A DNA stretch of 64,000 nucleotides, taken from contig CM061139.1 of assembly GCA_030789695.1 (NCBI GenBank), positions 5,409,878 through 5,473,877 of the forward strand, in the 5' to 3' direction. This document shows, piece by piece, positions 21,991 to 33,741 of this stretch (its first letter is position 1; each line of letters opens with the position of its first letter). Below the pieces are notes generated by a model that had not been told where the DNA came from, made no database searches, and worked only from the letters and a program-made list of their open reading frames with translations. A program made the translations under genes and the position numbers. This DNA is from Scilla litardierei (Eukaryota > Streptophyta > Magnoliopsida > Asparagales > Asparagaceae).

Positions 21991-24900
21991 TTCTAGTTCA
22001 ATATTTCTTGTAGAATCTAATCCTTTTTGGATAATTGATTCAGGTGCCACCGACCACATAGCAAGGGACAGACGGTCCTTCGTGGAGTATCACCGGATAC
22101 CCCAAGGAACGAAGTGGATATATGTAGGAAACAACACACGTGTTGAGGTGAAAGGTGTTGGGACGTGTAAGCTCGTCTTAGACAACGGCCGCACTATCTT
22201 ACTACATGATGTTCTCTTCGCTCCGGATATTCGAAGGAATATAATATCTGTGGTCGTCTTAATGGGTCTTGGTTATAGTTGGTTCTTTCATAATTGTAAT
22301 GTGGATTTGTCTTGTAATAATTTTGTAATTGGTTCTGGGTATGTTTTCAAAGGATTCATTATATTAAATACGATGTACGATTCCTCAAATTTTAATGAAA
22401 ATTTCCTTGTTACAAATTCTTCGATTTATGAATCAGATGTAATTTATTGGCACGCAAGGCTTGGTCACATTGGACCAACACGTATGGATAAACTTGCCAA
22501 ACGTGGCCTTCTATCCAATGTTTCAAAGGTCGAAATGTCGACTTGCGAACATTGCCTTGTAGGGAAATCTTGTCGCAAGCCATTTGGAATCGGCACAAGG
22601 GCCGAGGTTCCATTATAGCTCATCCATTCGGACATATGTGGTCCTATGAATGTCAAGACAAGACATGGGAAGTCCTACTTCATCACTTTTATTGATGACT
22701 TCACCCGATTCGGACATATCTATTTGATATCCCACAAAAGTGAAGCATTAACCTGCTTTAGAAACTATATGAGTTTAGTGGAAAATCAATTAGATCGCAA
22801 TAAGGTCTTACGAACCGATAGAGGCGGTGAATATCAATCAGCAAGTTTTAAGGAACTTTGTGATGAAAAGGGCATAGTTCATCAAATAACTATGCCTTAT
22901 ACTCCACAACAAAATGGTGTTCCTGAAAGGAGAAATAGGACTTTAATGGAAATGGTCCGTTCAATGATGGCGCAAGCTAACTTGCCAATCACCTTTTGGG
23001 GTGATGCGTTATTGACGACTGCTTTCATCTTGAACCGCGTACCCTCGAAATCAGTTAGCTCCACTCCTTATGAGTTGTGGAATCAAAGGTCTTCTGACTT
23101 AAGCATTTTAAAACCTTGGGGGTATGCATCCTATGCACATATTTCCTCCCATAAGTATGGCAAACTTAGGCCAAGGGGGAGGAAATGTATCTTTATACGA
23201 TACGCAGAAAACTCCAAAGGTTATGTTTTCATTAGTCAAGAAGACAATGGAGGACTGATTGAATTTGAGTCGATGAATGTTACTTTCTTGGAAAATGAGT
23301 TTCCAAGATAGGGCGAGATAAGTCAGGACTTATCTCTATTTGAGATTTATGATCAAGAAGGATTACCTCATTCGAGTGGGAGAATTCTTGGTGAAGACGA
23401 AAATACGTTTCAACCTTCACCAATGGATGATACGAATGATGCGAATCCTATTCCATATAGGAATAATGATCCAAGTGGGAGCAATTCTAATCACATTCCA
23501 AGTGGGAGTAATATTAGAATTGATCAAACTTCGAGTCAACACGGACTTGAAGAATCTCAAATGCGACGTAGTAGTCGTACAAGGTTAGCTCCTCTAAGAT
23601 TTGAGGATGAATTCTCACAAGCCTTTATGACTTTACTACAAGAAGATGACGCGCCTGCTACTTTCAAACATGCCGTATCATGCCCTGCAAAAGACAAATG
23701 GATGGAAGCGATGAAGGAGGAATTAGAATCCATGAAAATTAACTGAGTCTGGGACTTGGTTGACTTACCCAGAGGACGTAGAGCTATTGGGAACAAATGG
23801 GTTCTCAAGATCAAGCATAAGGCTGATGGTTCTATAGACAGATATAAAGATCGCCTTGTCGCGAAAGGTTTTACGCAACAGGAAGGGATAGACTACGAAG
23901 AGACCTTCTCACCTGTTGTTAGTTTTACCTCAATTCGCTTGATTCTGGCTTTGGTAGCTTGCTTAGACCTTGAATTACATCAAATGGATGTAAAGACTGC
24001 CTTTCTCAATGGAGAATTGGACGAGGAGATCTATATGGAATAACCAACAGGGTTTGTAAAAGAAGGAAACGAACATAAGTTTTGTAAACTTCGTAAGTCC
24101 ATATATGGTCTAAACAATCCTCGAGGCAATGTTATATACGATTTCAAGAAGTTGTCTTATCAAATGGTTTTACCATGCTTGATGAAGATAACTGTGTATA
24201 TATCAAGAGGATCAAAAGCAAGTATGATATTATGTCTCTATATGTAGATGACATTTTAATAGCCAGAAATGACAAGGGCTTTGTGATGGATATCAAGGCT
24301 TGGCTTTCATCATTTTTTGAGATGAAAGACATGGGAGAAGCCGCATATATTCTTGGAGTTAAGATTTCAAGAAATCGTTCGAAGAAACTTATTTCTCTTT
24401 CACAAGAGACTTATATAAAGAAGGTTCTAGAAAGTTTTAATATGCAGGACTGTAAGTCCATTGATACTCCTATAAGCAAATGCGATAATTTATGTCTGAA
24501 AATGTGTCCAAATAACCAAAAGGAAAAGGAAATTATGGAAAACGTTCCATATTCCAGTGCAGTAGGTAGCCTTATGTACGCTATGATGTGTACAAGACCG
24601 GACATCTGTTTTGCCGTTGGAATGGTAAGTCGTTACCAATCCAATCCAGGGCAAGCACACTGGAAAGCGGTTAAGAGGATAATGCGGTATCTAAAAGGGA
24701 CTGCGGACTATGCTTTATGCTATCAAGGAGATGCCTTGAGGCTCGAAGGCTACACTGATGCTGATTGGGCGGGTGATCTCGATAAGCGACGATCGACCTC
24801 AGGATATGTTTTTCTACTCGGATCTGGTGCAATATCCTGTAGTAGCAAGAAGCAATCATGCATCGCACTTTCAACTATGGAAGCCGAGTTTGTGGCATTT

Positions 24901-25212
24901 AGCATGGCAGTCCAAGAAGCTGTTTGGCTTAGGAGGTTCTTAGACAGGCTAATTGATGCAAGTGACTCAGGTGTTGTACCAATACACAGTGACAGTCAAG
25001 CATCTATAGCCTATGTCAAAGATCCAAAATTCCATTGTAAGACTAAACACATTGATATCCGCTACAAATTTGCAAAAGATTTTGATAAGAACAAGAAGGT
25101 AGACATTAGGTACATATCTATGCATGAGATGATAGTGGATCCGCTTACGAAGGCGATCCCCAGAGATGTGTTTTACAAACACTTATCATCTCAAGGATTA
25201 CGTAAGAGTTGA
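21991..25212 (+). pseudogene. Element B pol: protease, integrase, RT, RNase H
   Basis: Domains in order are protease WIIDSGATDH (about 22027); integrase zinc region WHARLGHIG...CEHC (22448-22555) and core HSDICGP, RTDRGGEY, GVPERRNRTL; RT with [19 protein letters not shown] (about 23980) and the active site SLYVDDILI (about 24236); and RNase H with YTDADWAGD (about 24752), STMEAEF (about 24870) and SDSQASI (about 24990), to the stop at 25210. In-frame stops occur at 22616, 23309, 23744 and 24041. Three of them sit where A or the family has Gln. A one-base loss near 24110 shifts the frame before the RT active site. All catalytic motifs are otherwise intact. Confidence 0.88.
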
Positions 25213-26207
25213 GTTGTATCAATGTATATTCCCATGTCTATGAAAGATCAAATTTAATAAAAGAATAAGTTATTTTTGACATTGCATATGAGTTTCTTGA
25301 AAATGTTTGTGTACATTTAAAATCTCAACTATATTTTCTAGTATGTCAGACAGATTGAGGTTGGCTCTCTCACATGAGCAACCGCCTTTTTTATCAGACG
25401 GATAAGATAAAGATGAGACCTGTTTAAAGTCAAAATCGTCAGATGGATGATTTAGAGTCATGACTTAAACAAAATGGTCGTATGAAAGATCTGCATCATA
25501 TGGATGCTTACAAAAGATCTAAGAGAATGTTTTCTTGTCTGTCTTATGCAGGATGTGGGTCCAGGAGATCAATGAGTAGTAAAAGGGACTCAAAGTCAGA
25601 CATTGTGGTGTCTGACCATCATCCTTACAACATCATTAAGACATACGCTCCCTGGGAAAGGAGTGATGTTGTAATACGTATTCATACTACGTATGCATTT
25701 GACCATTGGGTTAGAATAGTAATTGTGTTTACTATTATGTGAGACCCAAAGACCACATGGGTCTTGAATTTCTTATCCTTATGGACTCTAATTGGTTCCT
25801 TTAGATTTGACTGGGTGATCGCTGTCTTAGCATGTTGCTTATGGACTATGATCAATTCGGTCCGATGGGGCATGTTAGAAAAGTGAGTCAAGTCAAGATC
25901 GAAAGGATCGCAAGAAGAGGAAGATTAATTTCATATTCACATTTGGACATTAGAGATTCAAAGCTGGCCAGCCAATTGTAATCCAGATGGGATTCAATTG
26001 TTGAATATAAAGTATAAGAAATGTGAGGAAATAATCTAGGGTAAAGCATGCGTTGATCTACTCAACTTTGCACCTCAAGGAGTGTTGTGTATCTCTAACA
26101 AGTGCACAATAGCAGACTCTATGCGCATGACGGTCACACGGTCTATTTCTCAGTATGATAAACAGAAGAACTATTTCCTTACAATCCCCTCAAGTGTGAG
26201 TAGGAGA
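25213..26207 (+). other. Element B 3' untranslated region and polypurine tract
   Basis: No coding signature. It is homologous to A's 2629-3629 on the opposite strand, which confirms that it belongs to the element. The tract next to the 3' LTR is GTGTGAGTAGGAGA (about 26194-26207), the likely plus-strand primer site. Confidence 0.7.
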
Positions 26208-26734
26208 TGTTGGATATGGATGACATGTATACACCCATGAGTGGATGTATGAGGGTCTACGGACCTCAGATGTCGCGTGCATGAAAGCATGTACGAATGG
26301 AACCTTTTCATGTGTGAAAAGGACCACTCGATAAGTGGAAAAAGTCACATTATAAGTGCATAAAGGCACTTGATAAGTGCATGAAGAAGAGGACAAGCAA
26401 GGGTGTTAATATAAGCTAATAAGCTTATATGTAGTTATTTCCTACAATAACTATCCCTAAAGCCTATAAATAGGACCCAAGGATAAGGCATTTAAGGCTA
26501 ATCATTCATGCCATAAGTTTGCATAATGCAATCTTTTTCCTCTTCTCCCTTCCATCAAGTTCTTCTCCTAAAGTGAGATTTAGACGGTGAAAACACTACT
26601 TCGATCCTTTATGACGAAGTACCGACCGTTGTGGCAAATCCGAGGGCAAAGTTCAGAGACTACAGCGCAGCGTATGCTAACGTAAGTCTCTCCTCTCATT
26701 CGATCCTACATCGTCCTTTTGACAGGATCCTTCA
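26208..26734 (+). repeat. 3' LTR of element B
   Basis: 527 bp, collinear with the 5' LTR without length change, followed by the target duplication cctag. TATAAATA lies at 26465-26472. Confidence 0.93.
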
Positions 26735-26741
26735 CCTAGCT

Positions 26742-27482
26742 ATGTCTTCCAACGACAACAAAATCGTACGTCCACCTTCAGACTACAGCACCTTCAGGAA
26801 CCATGAAGGAGCTTCTTCGGTGATGGAAGGACACTCCTCGACTAGGCCTCCTTTCTTCAACGGTACCAACTATGGGTACTGGAAATACCGGATGGAAACT
26901 TCCTCCGGAGCGCGTCACTATGGAGAGCTATGTTGACGGAGTACGTCGAGCCCGAAGAAGAAGATTTCGCTTAGTGGACTATCGCGGAGGTCGTCGCGGA
27001 GGTAAGCAATGCCAAGGCAATGAATGCCTTGCAATGCGCCTTGGAGCCCGAAGACTTCAACAAGATATGCACATGTAAGCGTGCATATCAAATCTGGAAC
27101 TCTCTCCTCATCTTGCATGAAGGAACGAGTAGGGTAAGAGACTCCAAACTCGTTGTTGTAGATAAAGATTACGAGTTATTTCATATGCAACAGGGTGAGA
27201 AAATGAAGGAGTACTATGCTCGCTTCGTTGACATCACGAACGAGTTGGAGGCTCTTGGAAAGACTTACACCCAAAAGGGGAAAGTCTCAAAGATCATTGA
27301 CTGACTTCCTTCTTGTTGGGAAAAGCGTACCTTCGCCATCGAGGAAGGTAATGATATGAGTAAATATACTGTCATTCAACTAATGGGTACCTTGATGTCT
27401 TATGAGGTACGCAAGGATAGCAAACTAAAGTTGCAGGACAAGATGAAGTCTTACTTGAAGCAAGACGAGCCAAAGAAAAAGG
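26742..27482 (+). pseudogene. Element C gag, first part (frameshifted, split by LARD)
   Basis: Starts MSSNDNKIVRPPSDY at 26742, just after B's right target duplication, and was next to the PBS before B inserted. The capsid signature FFNGTNYGYWKYRMET matches element F's gag. A frameshift occurs near 26895. The reading resumes in the frame containing FNKICTCKRAYQIWNSL and YYARFVDITNELEALG, a stop at 27302 follows, then TLMSYEVRKDSKLK. The frame is interrupted at 27483 by the LARD-like element and continues at 37275. Confidence 0.82.
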
Positions 27483-30400
27483 TGTCACGCCCCGCTTCCC
27501 AAAACGACGGAGGTGAAGCGTGACTAAGGTCCGCTTAGGCCAGAGCTGAGAAGCTCGGACCCAATAAGCGTCTGTAGGGGTACCATTTTAAAAAAAACTT
27601 CAGGCTCTTGCATTAGTAAAGTTTGAAACAACAGAAAGTACAGAATGGGAGTTGCATTCATTAAAGTAGAGATATAATATCCAACGAGTACAAAGTCAAA
27701 AAAAGAAGACTAAGCATGGCAACAAAATATCTAAAAGAAAACTGAAAGCAGTAACCTCTGAAAGTGACGACTAAAAAGACCTCAAGGTCTGGTCCTCGTC
27801 GGGCACGTACCCTGGGTCGACGTCCTCGGCTCCTCGTACTCCAGTGAGTCTGCATCGTCCATAAACTCTGGCTGAGTACCTGACGTACAACACCCAAGAA
27901 AAAGGAACTGTACGTCAGGTAAAGTCTACAAGGAGGGTTAGACTTTACTGCAAGTGCACCGAACTTTAAACAATGGTTTACTGGTTGATTAGCTTGTTGA
28001 GGTTCTATTACACAAAGTTTACCGGTTGATTAGCATGCTGTGGTTATAACAGAGTAACACAACAGGAAGTAACGCAGCAGGAACGTAAAACGGGACAGGT
28101 AGTAGTCGTAGCGTGTGCTACCAACTACGGGACTAACCTACAGGTGTCAAGACAAGTCGGGACGTGACGGGACAAGACAAGACAAGACAAGTGAGACACG
28201 AAAGGGTTCATGCCTTACGGTTTGAGGGGGATCAGACCCTCTTGCCGTGCGCACGCTCAACCCAACCCCAAACCCAGGAACTCAGGACAAGAATTACAGG
28301 GATCATTTCCGCTAGGGAAACATCCGAAACGCCCGAAGGCTTTTTGTGTAACAGGGATCACTTTCGCGGGGGAAAGCATCCGAAACGCCCGAAGGCTTTT
28401 TGGGTAACAGGGATCATTTCCGCTAGGGAAACATCCGAAACGCCCGAAGGCTTTTTGTGTAACAGGGATCACTTTCACGGGGGAAAGCATCCGAAACGCC
28501 CGAAGGCTTTTTGGGTGACAGGGATCATTTCCGCTAGGGAAACATCTGAAACGCCCGAAGGCTTTTTGTGTAACAGGGACATGACATGACAAGTGCAAGG
28601 AATTGTTATTCTAGGGTGTCCACACGCACGCACACACAAGATAGCCCTACGGTGTCAAAAGTTGTTGTTTGTTGAGCTTAGACTTCGTCGTCAAGTCTAA
28701 GTCGTCAGGGGCGTCCCGGACGCTATCATTTCACGTTCGGTTCTATACATTCACAGTCTAACAGTTCTAGCAATCTAAGACCAAAGCACGGTCAAAAATG
28801 CAAGTGGGTACACTTGCCTGCGGTGGCGAGTGTGTCGTCCTCCCGGAGCGTCTCGTCCAAGCGTCTCGTCAGCGGAAGTCCGTCTGAAATAGTGTCACGG
28901 CGACGGGGTCAGGTCACGATTTCTATCAAATCCTATTTAGGTTCGTTTCTAGGTTATCGGGACTACCCTATTCGTCAGAAGTCACATTTTGATGTTCAAC
29001 CCTATTCGACGATTCTATCCTATGTGCACAGTCAAAAAGTCCATTCGTCGATCTACGGTTCCACATTGTTTTAAGGGAGCAGAAAATAAATTTAATGAGT
29101 TAAGTTGCCGATTTTAGTTAGGTTTTCAGTTCTGCTATGGTGTGGGTTGTGATATGAGTTAGGGGAAACTAACCTCGTAATGTCGTCCAACAAGCGAAAG
29201 TCGGGTCTGAACGGCGCAACGTCGGCGTCGTCTGGAACTCCTTGGCCGTGGGTAGCGTAGCGAGGTACCTCTGGACAGCGGGGTGGTGACGTGAAATCAG
29301 CGAGCTAATCAGCGATCTCCTTCCCGTTGCAAGTAGCGCAACGCTTCTTCACGATAACGGCGACGTCGGCTAAAAGTACGTGTGTGCGGCAACGCACGTG
29401 AACTCCAAGAGTCCAAGGGGGCTGTTGGTAGATGAATTGGGACCAAAGGAAGATGCTCGGCCTGGTGGATGCCGACGGCGCGAGCGCACGGCGGTGGGCG
29501 GCCGTGAGAAGCCGGGGATGACAGATTCACGCCACATCTGTTGTCGCGCATCTCAGTGAAATTTCAGAGATGAACAGAAGAAACGGGAATTTGCAGTGGC
29601 TAAAGGACTTCAAGAAGAAGCTAACGGCAGTGGAGTTGTCGCCGGGGGTGGTCGGAGGTGGCCGTGCGCGGACGGCGAAGTTCAGCTTCCAGATCTGTGA
29701 AAAACAGCGGATGTGACGTGTTCCGACGAGGATTTCGGGAGCTTCAGGTGGGCTATGAGCATGAGGAAAATTGAAGTTGGTAGGTGGTTTCGATAGGAAT
29801 CCAACGGCGGTAGGGTGGTCGTCGTAGGTGGCCGGATGGCCGGTGGTCGTGAGTTTTTCCGGCGGTGGCGCAGGTCTGTAAAACTGTCGTTTGGGTTGTG
29901 TTTGAAAGCGTTTTGAGGGAGATAGAGATGAGGGAAGAGGGTAAGGGGAGGTGGAGATGCTTGGGGGTCAGAGAGGAGTTGATCGGTGGTGGTGGTCGCC
30001 GGAGGGGGTGGCCGGAGGTGGCCGGCCGGCGGTGTTTTCCGGCGGGGCGCAGTTCTGGCCTGGCTGTGTTTTGTGTGGTTTTCATGGAGTTTTAGAGGTC
30101 TTGGAGTGGAGGAGATGGGGGATATGATGGTGGAGGAGCTGGTGGTCGGAGAGGGGAGGTTGGGGGAGGCCGTCGGCTGCCAGAGGAGAAGCAAGAGTCG
30201 TCCAAAGTTGGGGTTTTCATGGGTTGTTTCAGTTCGGCCTGATTGGGTTTGTTGGGTGTTTTTAAGGGGGAGAGAAGAGAGAGGAGGGAGGAGAGAGAGG
30301 GGTGGCGGCCATGGGGTGGCCGAGGGCGCCTTGGATGGCCGGAGAAGAGGGGGGCGGCTAGGGTTTTTGTGTGGTAAGAGGCGGCTGCGTGAGGTTGATG

Positions 30401-31008
30401 GTGAGGCCTAGGTTTTGCATGAATTGGGTTTTAAAAATGAACATATTGCTAAAAGGCTATAGGATTTAGGGTTAAATGCGGGAGAGAGATAGAGATGGAG
30501 GGAGTAGAGTTAAGGGAAAAGAGGAGTGACAATAGTGGCTGATTGATATCCCCTCATACGTTGGAGATAAATGTGGGATTGATTAGGATTTGGTTTAGAA
30601 TTTGAAATTCAAAAGATTAGTGGCTAATCAACGGTTGAAATTGATTAGGGGATATCTTCCACTACGAGCATCGGAAAAATAATCCGAAAATACCGGGACG
30701 ATCGTGGAGACGAGAAGTACGGGGCTACAGTGTCCGATCATGCATAACGCCTACCAAGAATTTACGTAAAATTGGAAACGGCGTTTTGAGTCAATTGACT
30801 AAAACGCCCCTATCTTTCAAAATCGTTTTGCGAGAAAACGAGCCATGAAAAGACGTTCCCAAAAATTACTATAAAATTCTACACTCCCAAACGATCACAA
30901 CGGCATATCACATCGCTCATGTCAGAGCTTAGAAAAACCAAATAAAATACGTGCACGAAAAAGTACGTGTACGTAGAAAATACGAACGGTCGGAAAGCGG
31001 CCGTTACA
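27483..31008 (-). repeat. LARD 3' LTR (left copy)
   Basis: Begins TGTCACGCCCCGC and ends GCGGCCGTTACA on the plus strand. It contains five copies of a 55/56-bp repeat at 28299-28576 and a Pro-rich GC-rich stretch near 29680-30410. On the minus strand the end region (27780-27900) resembles the solo LTR at 60250-60400. Confidence 0.87.
28299..28576. repeat. 55/56-bp tandem repeat, five copies (left LARD LTR)
   Basis: The monomer contains CATCCGAAACGCCCGAAGGC and TTTTTG(T/G)GTAACAGGGATC. Two subtypes alternate, one with CATTTCCGCTAGGG (55 bp) and one with CACTTTC(G/A)CGGGGG (56 bp). Open frames across it are repeat artefacts. Confidence 0.88.
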
Positions 31009-33741
31009 TTCTACCCACCTTAGAAATGATTCCGTCCTCGGAATCGCTCATACTATCAATAATAACATCTATATAACCTTATACCCTAAAACTCTCATGA
31101 CTACGCCTATAGATCGCTAATCTTATAACTTCAACCAATGTTCTTTAATTAATCCTTTATAACCCTTCTTTTCACTGAATAATGCCACGACTAATCTCAC
31201 ATCCTAAGACTTAACCATAGACCCATCATTGCTGTTGAAATTTCCAACTCCAAGTCCTCACAAAAGAATAATAATTATCTTCTCATACCATACCACTCTA
31301 TAAAACATCATCGCTTAAAAACAATCTTTTAACTCTCTATCTCTTCCCAATATTAATCAATCGCTAAAATGATGTTCTAGTCAATCACCAACCCAAAACA
31401 AAAACTCTGTCTATCTTATAACACCTTCATAAATCAACAATCGTCGTGTCCTCAATACGTTCCTTGTCATATCTTCCCATAAATTCATCCGCCAAATAAT
31501 TGAACTACCAAAATCATATCTTATCTTACTCACTATAATTAATCCTAAGCAATATTAAGTCCGACTACCTAACCATCCATTTATCTCGACGCGTCATATC
31601 ATTCTCAAAGCCTTCTCACGTCAACTCGACAACCAAGTCTTGATGCTTACAAAGTTCTACTAATTCTTGTGATCATCCTGACTCATACTATACTCCGCAG
31701 TTACTCCTACCTACCACCCGTCTAAGCCTCAAGTCTGATAAGTTATCATCTCCTCGCATATAATTTCATCCGGCCAGAATTTCCCATTGAGTCCGTCTCA
31801 CATCGGTATCATAAATAAGTTTTGGACGGCTCATCTTCTCATCCGAAAGAAATCTATTCCAATATCCTATTGTTCCAAAATCGGTTAATCAATGCTATAA
31901 CAAATCTCATCTCTCCCTAAGCCTACCCGCAAACAAAATCCTACAACAATAATAGCTAGTCCCAAAACTATAACAACCATAACATAACATTCCAAAATGG
32001 AGAGAGAGAAGAGAAAGGGAAACTTAAAACCAGTGACACATTTTTAAAACATTTGGAAAAACGTGTGGAGTCGTGGTAATGGATGAGGAAGGATAATTGA
32101 TTTGTGATCTTGTGAGCTAATTTCAAAAACTTTAAAGGTTTGGTTTAAAAAAAACAAAGTTTTAATACAATCACACGCAGTCAAAGATAAGCTATTCCAT
32201 AATCGCGAAAAACTACGTCTAAGGAAATTGCCTGCTATGACCCTATTCATATATGTATGAATACCGTCATTCAGACGACTTCAATCATATCATGGTTAAC
32301 ACTGAGTACACATTCAAGACACAAAAGACAACTATCAGGATCCTAAAGATGACACATGCATATAGGTCTACACACTTTACCTATACTCACGCACCACAAC
32401 GACATCACCTACCAAAGGGCCTACTCCTAAACTGGAGATAGCATGGACAACTACAAGGACTAATGTCTAGATAATAGAAAGAAAAGGAGACAAGATCAAG
32501 AGCGAAATGGAATAAGATCGGAAAGAACGAGTTCCAACAAGGCGGGGTAAGGAGATAGTTGGTTGGAAGAGACAAAATATTTCTCAGAATAATTAGATAG
32601 ATGAAGGAGATTTACGTGTAAAATATGATATCATATACTTTATACTTTAAAAAAAATATGTAGGGAACAGTGAGCAGACGATAAAAATTATTATAATTTT
32701 GGAGAAAGAGTTGAATGAAGGAGATAAAAGTGGGGTGAGGTAGCGGTTGTTTTGCAAATGAAAGTAAGTTTAACAAAGATTTTGAAATGTGGTCGCGAAG
32801 AACATAGAACTGGTATAATAATAATAATAAAATAATTGGAGTTCCCTCTAGTTTAGGAAATATTTTAAAAAAGTATGCACGTTAAGTGGTTAGAATTTTT
32901 TTTGTAGTTTTTATAAAAAGAATAATATTGAATTTTCAAAATAGTAACAAGTTTTAAAACCAAAATTCGAAAGATAATGATTCGAAAGCGAGTACGAGAT
33001 AGTAACCTAAGAATTTACGACCAAGAAGGTTTCAAGTCAATAAAAGAATTTTAATTCAACCGAAAAAAACACGAAATTTTAAATATGTAGTATAGGGGTT
33101 TTCAAAGAAATTAAGCTGAGCGAAGAAACTGAATAAGGAATTTCGAAAGTACTTTTAGAGGAGGCAAAATTGGCAAAGAGAAAGATTTGAAGGATCTACG
33201 ATGACCGTCAGGAAGCGATCACGTGAATCGGGAGAAAAGAAAGATGATCGCATGACGGTTACACACAGGATATGATTTACGGAAGCTATGATGGGACTCT
33301 ATGGCAGATAACACAAAAGTGTAATGATCAAAGGGACGATAGAAGTCAGGGGTCCTAATTATCGGGTCGTCTAAAGATTAGGATAACTCAGCTCTAAGAC
33401 TTCCTAATGAGCTAGTCTATAATCGGGATCTAAAGATAAGGTTCCTAAGAGAATCCAGGTTAGTTCTGCTGGGCCCGAAGTCGATGGACCCGAGCGAACG
33501 AATAAAAGAAGGGCTCTGGAAATTTAACACGGTCAGAGTCAAGTGGCTACTAAGGTATTCTAGGACGAGGATGACTAATTCCTAACCAATGCGTCAGACT
33601 AACAAATTGGGACGTCTACCCAAGTCTTCCTACTATCTAAGACTGGGAAACTAATTCAGACTTGTACGTGGATATTAAATGAATGCGGTACTTTTATTAT
33701 TCCGAACTTTTGCAAGACCTGCATGGGCCACCACTAAAACC
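31009..33741 (-). other. Non-coding core of the LARD-like element
   Basis: 2733 bp with stops in all frames and no zinc knuckle, protease, RT, RNase H or integrase motif on either strand. The left edge, complement of 31009-31040, is the purine-rich tract next to the 3' LTR. At the right edge (33722-33741) the complement reads GGTTTTAGTGGTGGCCCATG. I cannot match it to a known PBS. Confidence 0.7.

Larger units (their letters stand above)
19290..26734 (+). mobile_element. Element B: complete Ty1/Copia retrotransposon (A family)
   Basis: Two 527-bp LTRs (19290-19816 and 26208-26734) have TG...CA ends and a perfect 5-bp target duplication cctag (19285-19289, 26735-26739). The total is 7445 bp with a long untranslated leader, gag, protease, integrase, RT and RNase H in Copia order. 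All domains are present but broken by stops and at least one frameshift. By eye the LTRs differ at about 21 of 527 positions, mostly transitions. It interrupts element C between its PBS and gag start codon. Confidence 0.95.

Noticed and set aside
25482..25742. Small open frame downstream of B's pol
   Set aside because: Lies in the untranslated 3' region shared with A, where it is not conserved as an open frame.
28299..28576. Possible CRISPR-like array (regular 55-bp spacing)
   Set aside because: Monomers are tandem with no unique spacers and lie in a plant LTR.
28164..28589. Plus-strand open frame with repeated TSETPEGF / HPKRPKAF units
   Set aside because: It follows the 55/56-bp tandem repeat of the LARD LTR. 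The opposite strand is open too, and the second LTR disrupts the frame.
29682..30194. Pro/Thr/Ser-rich minus-strand open frame in the LARD LTR
   Set aside because: No domain. The copy in the other LTR (36033-36347) is different in length and frame, so the frame is not maintained.
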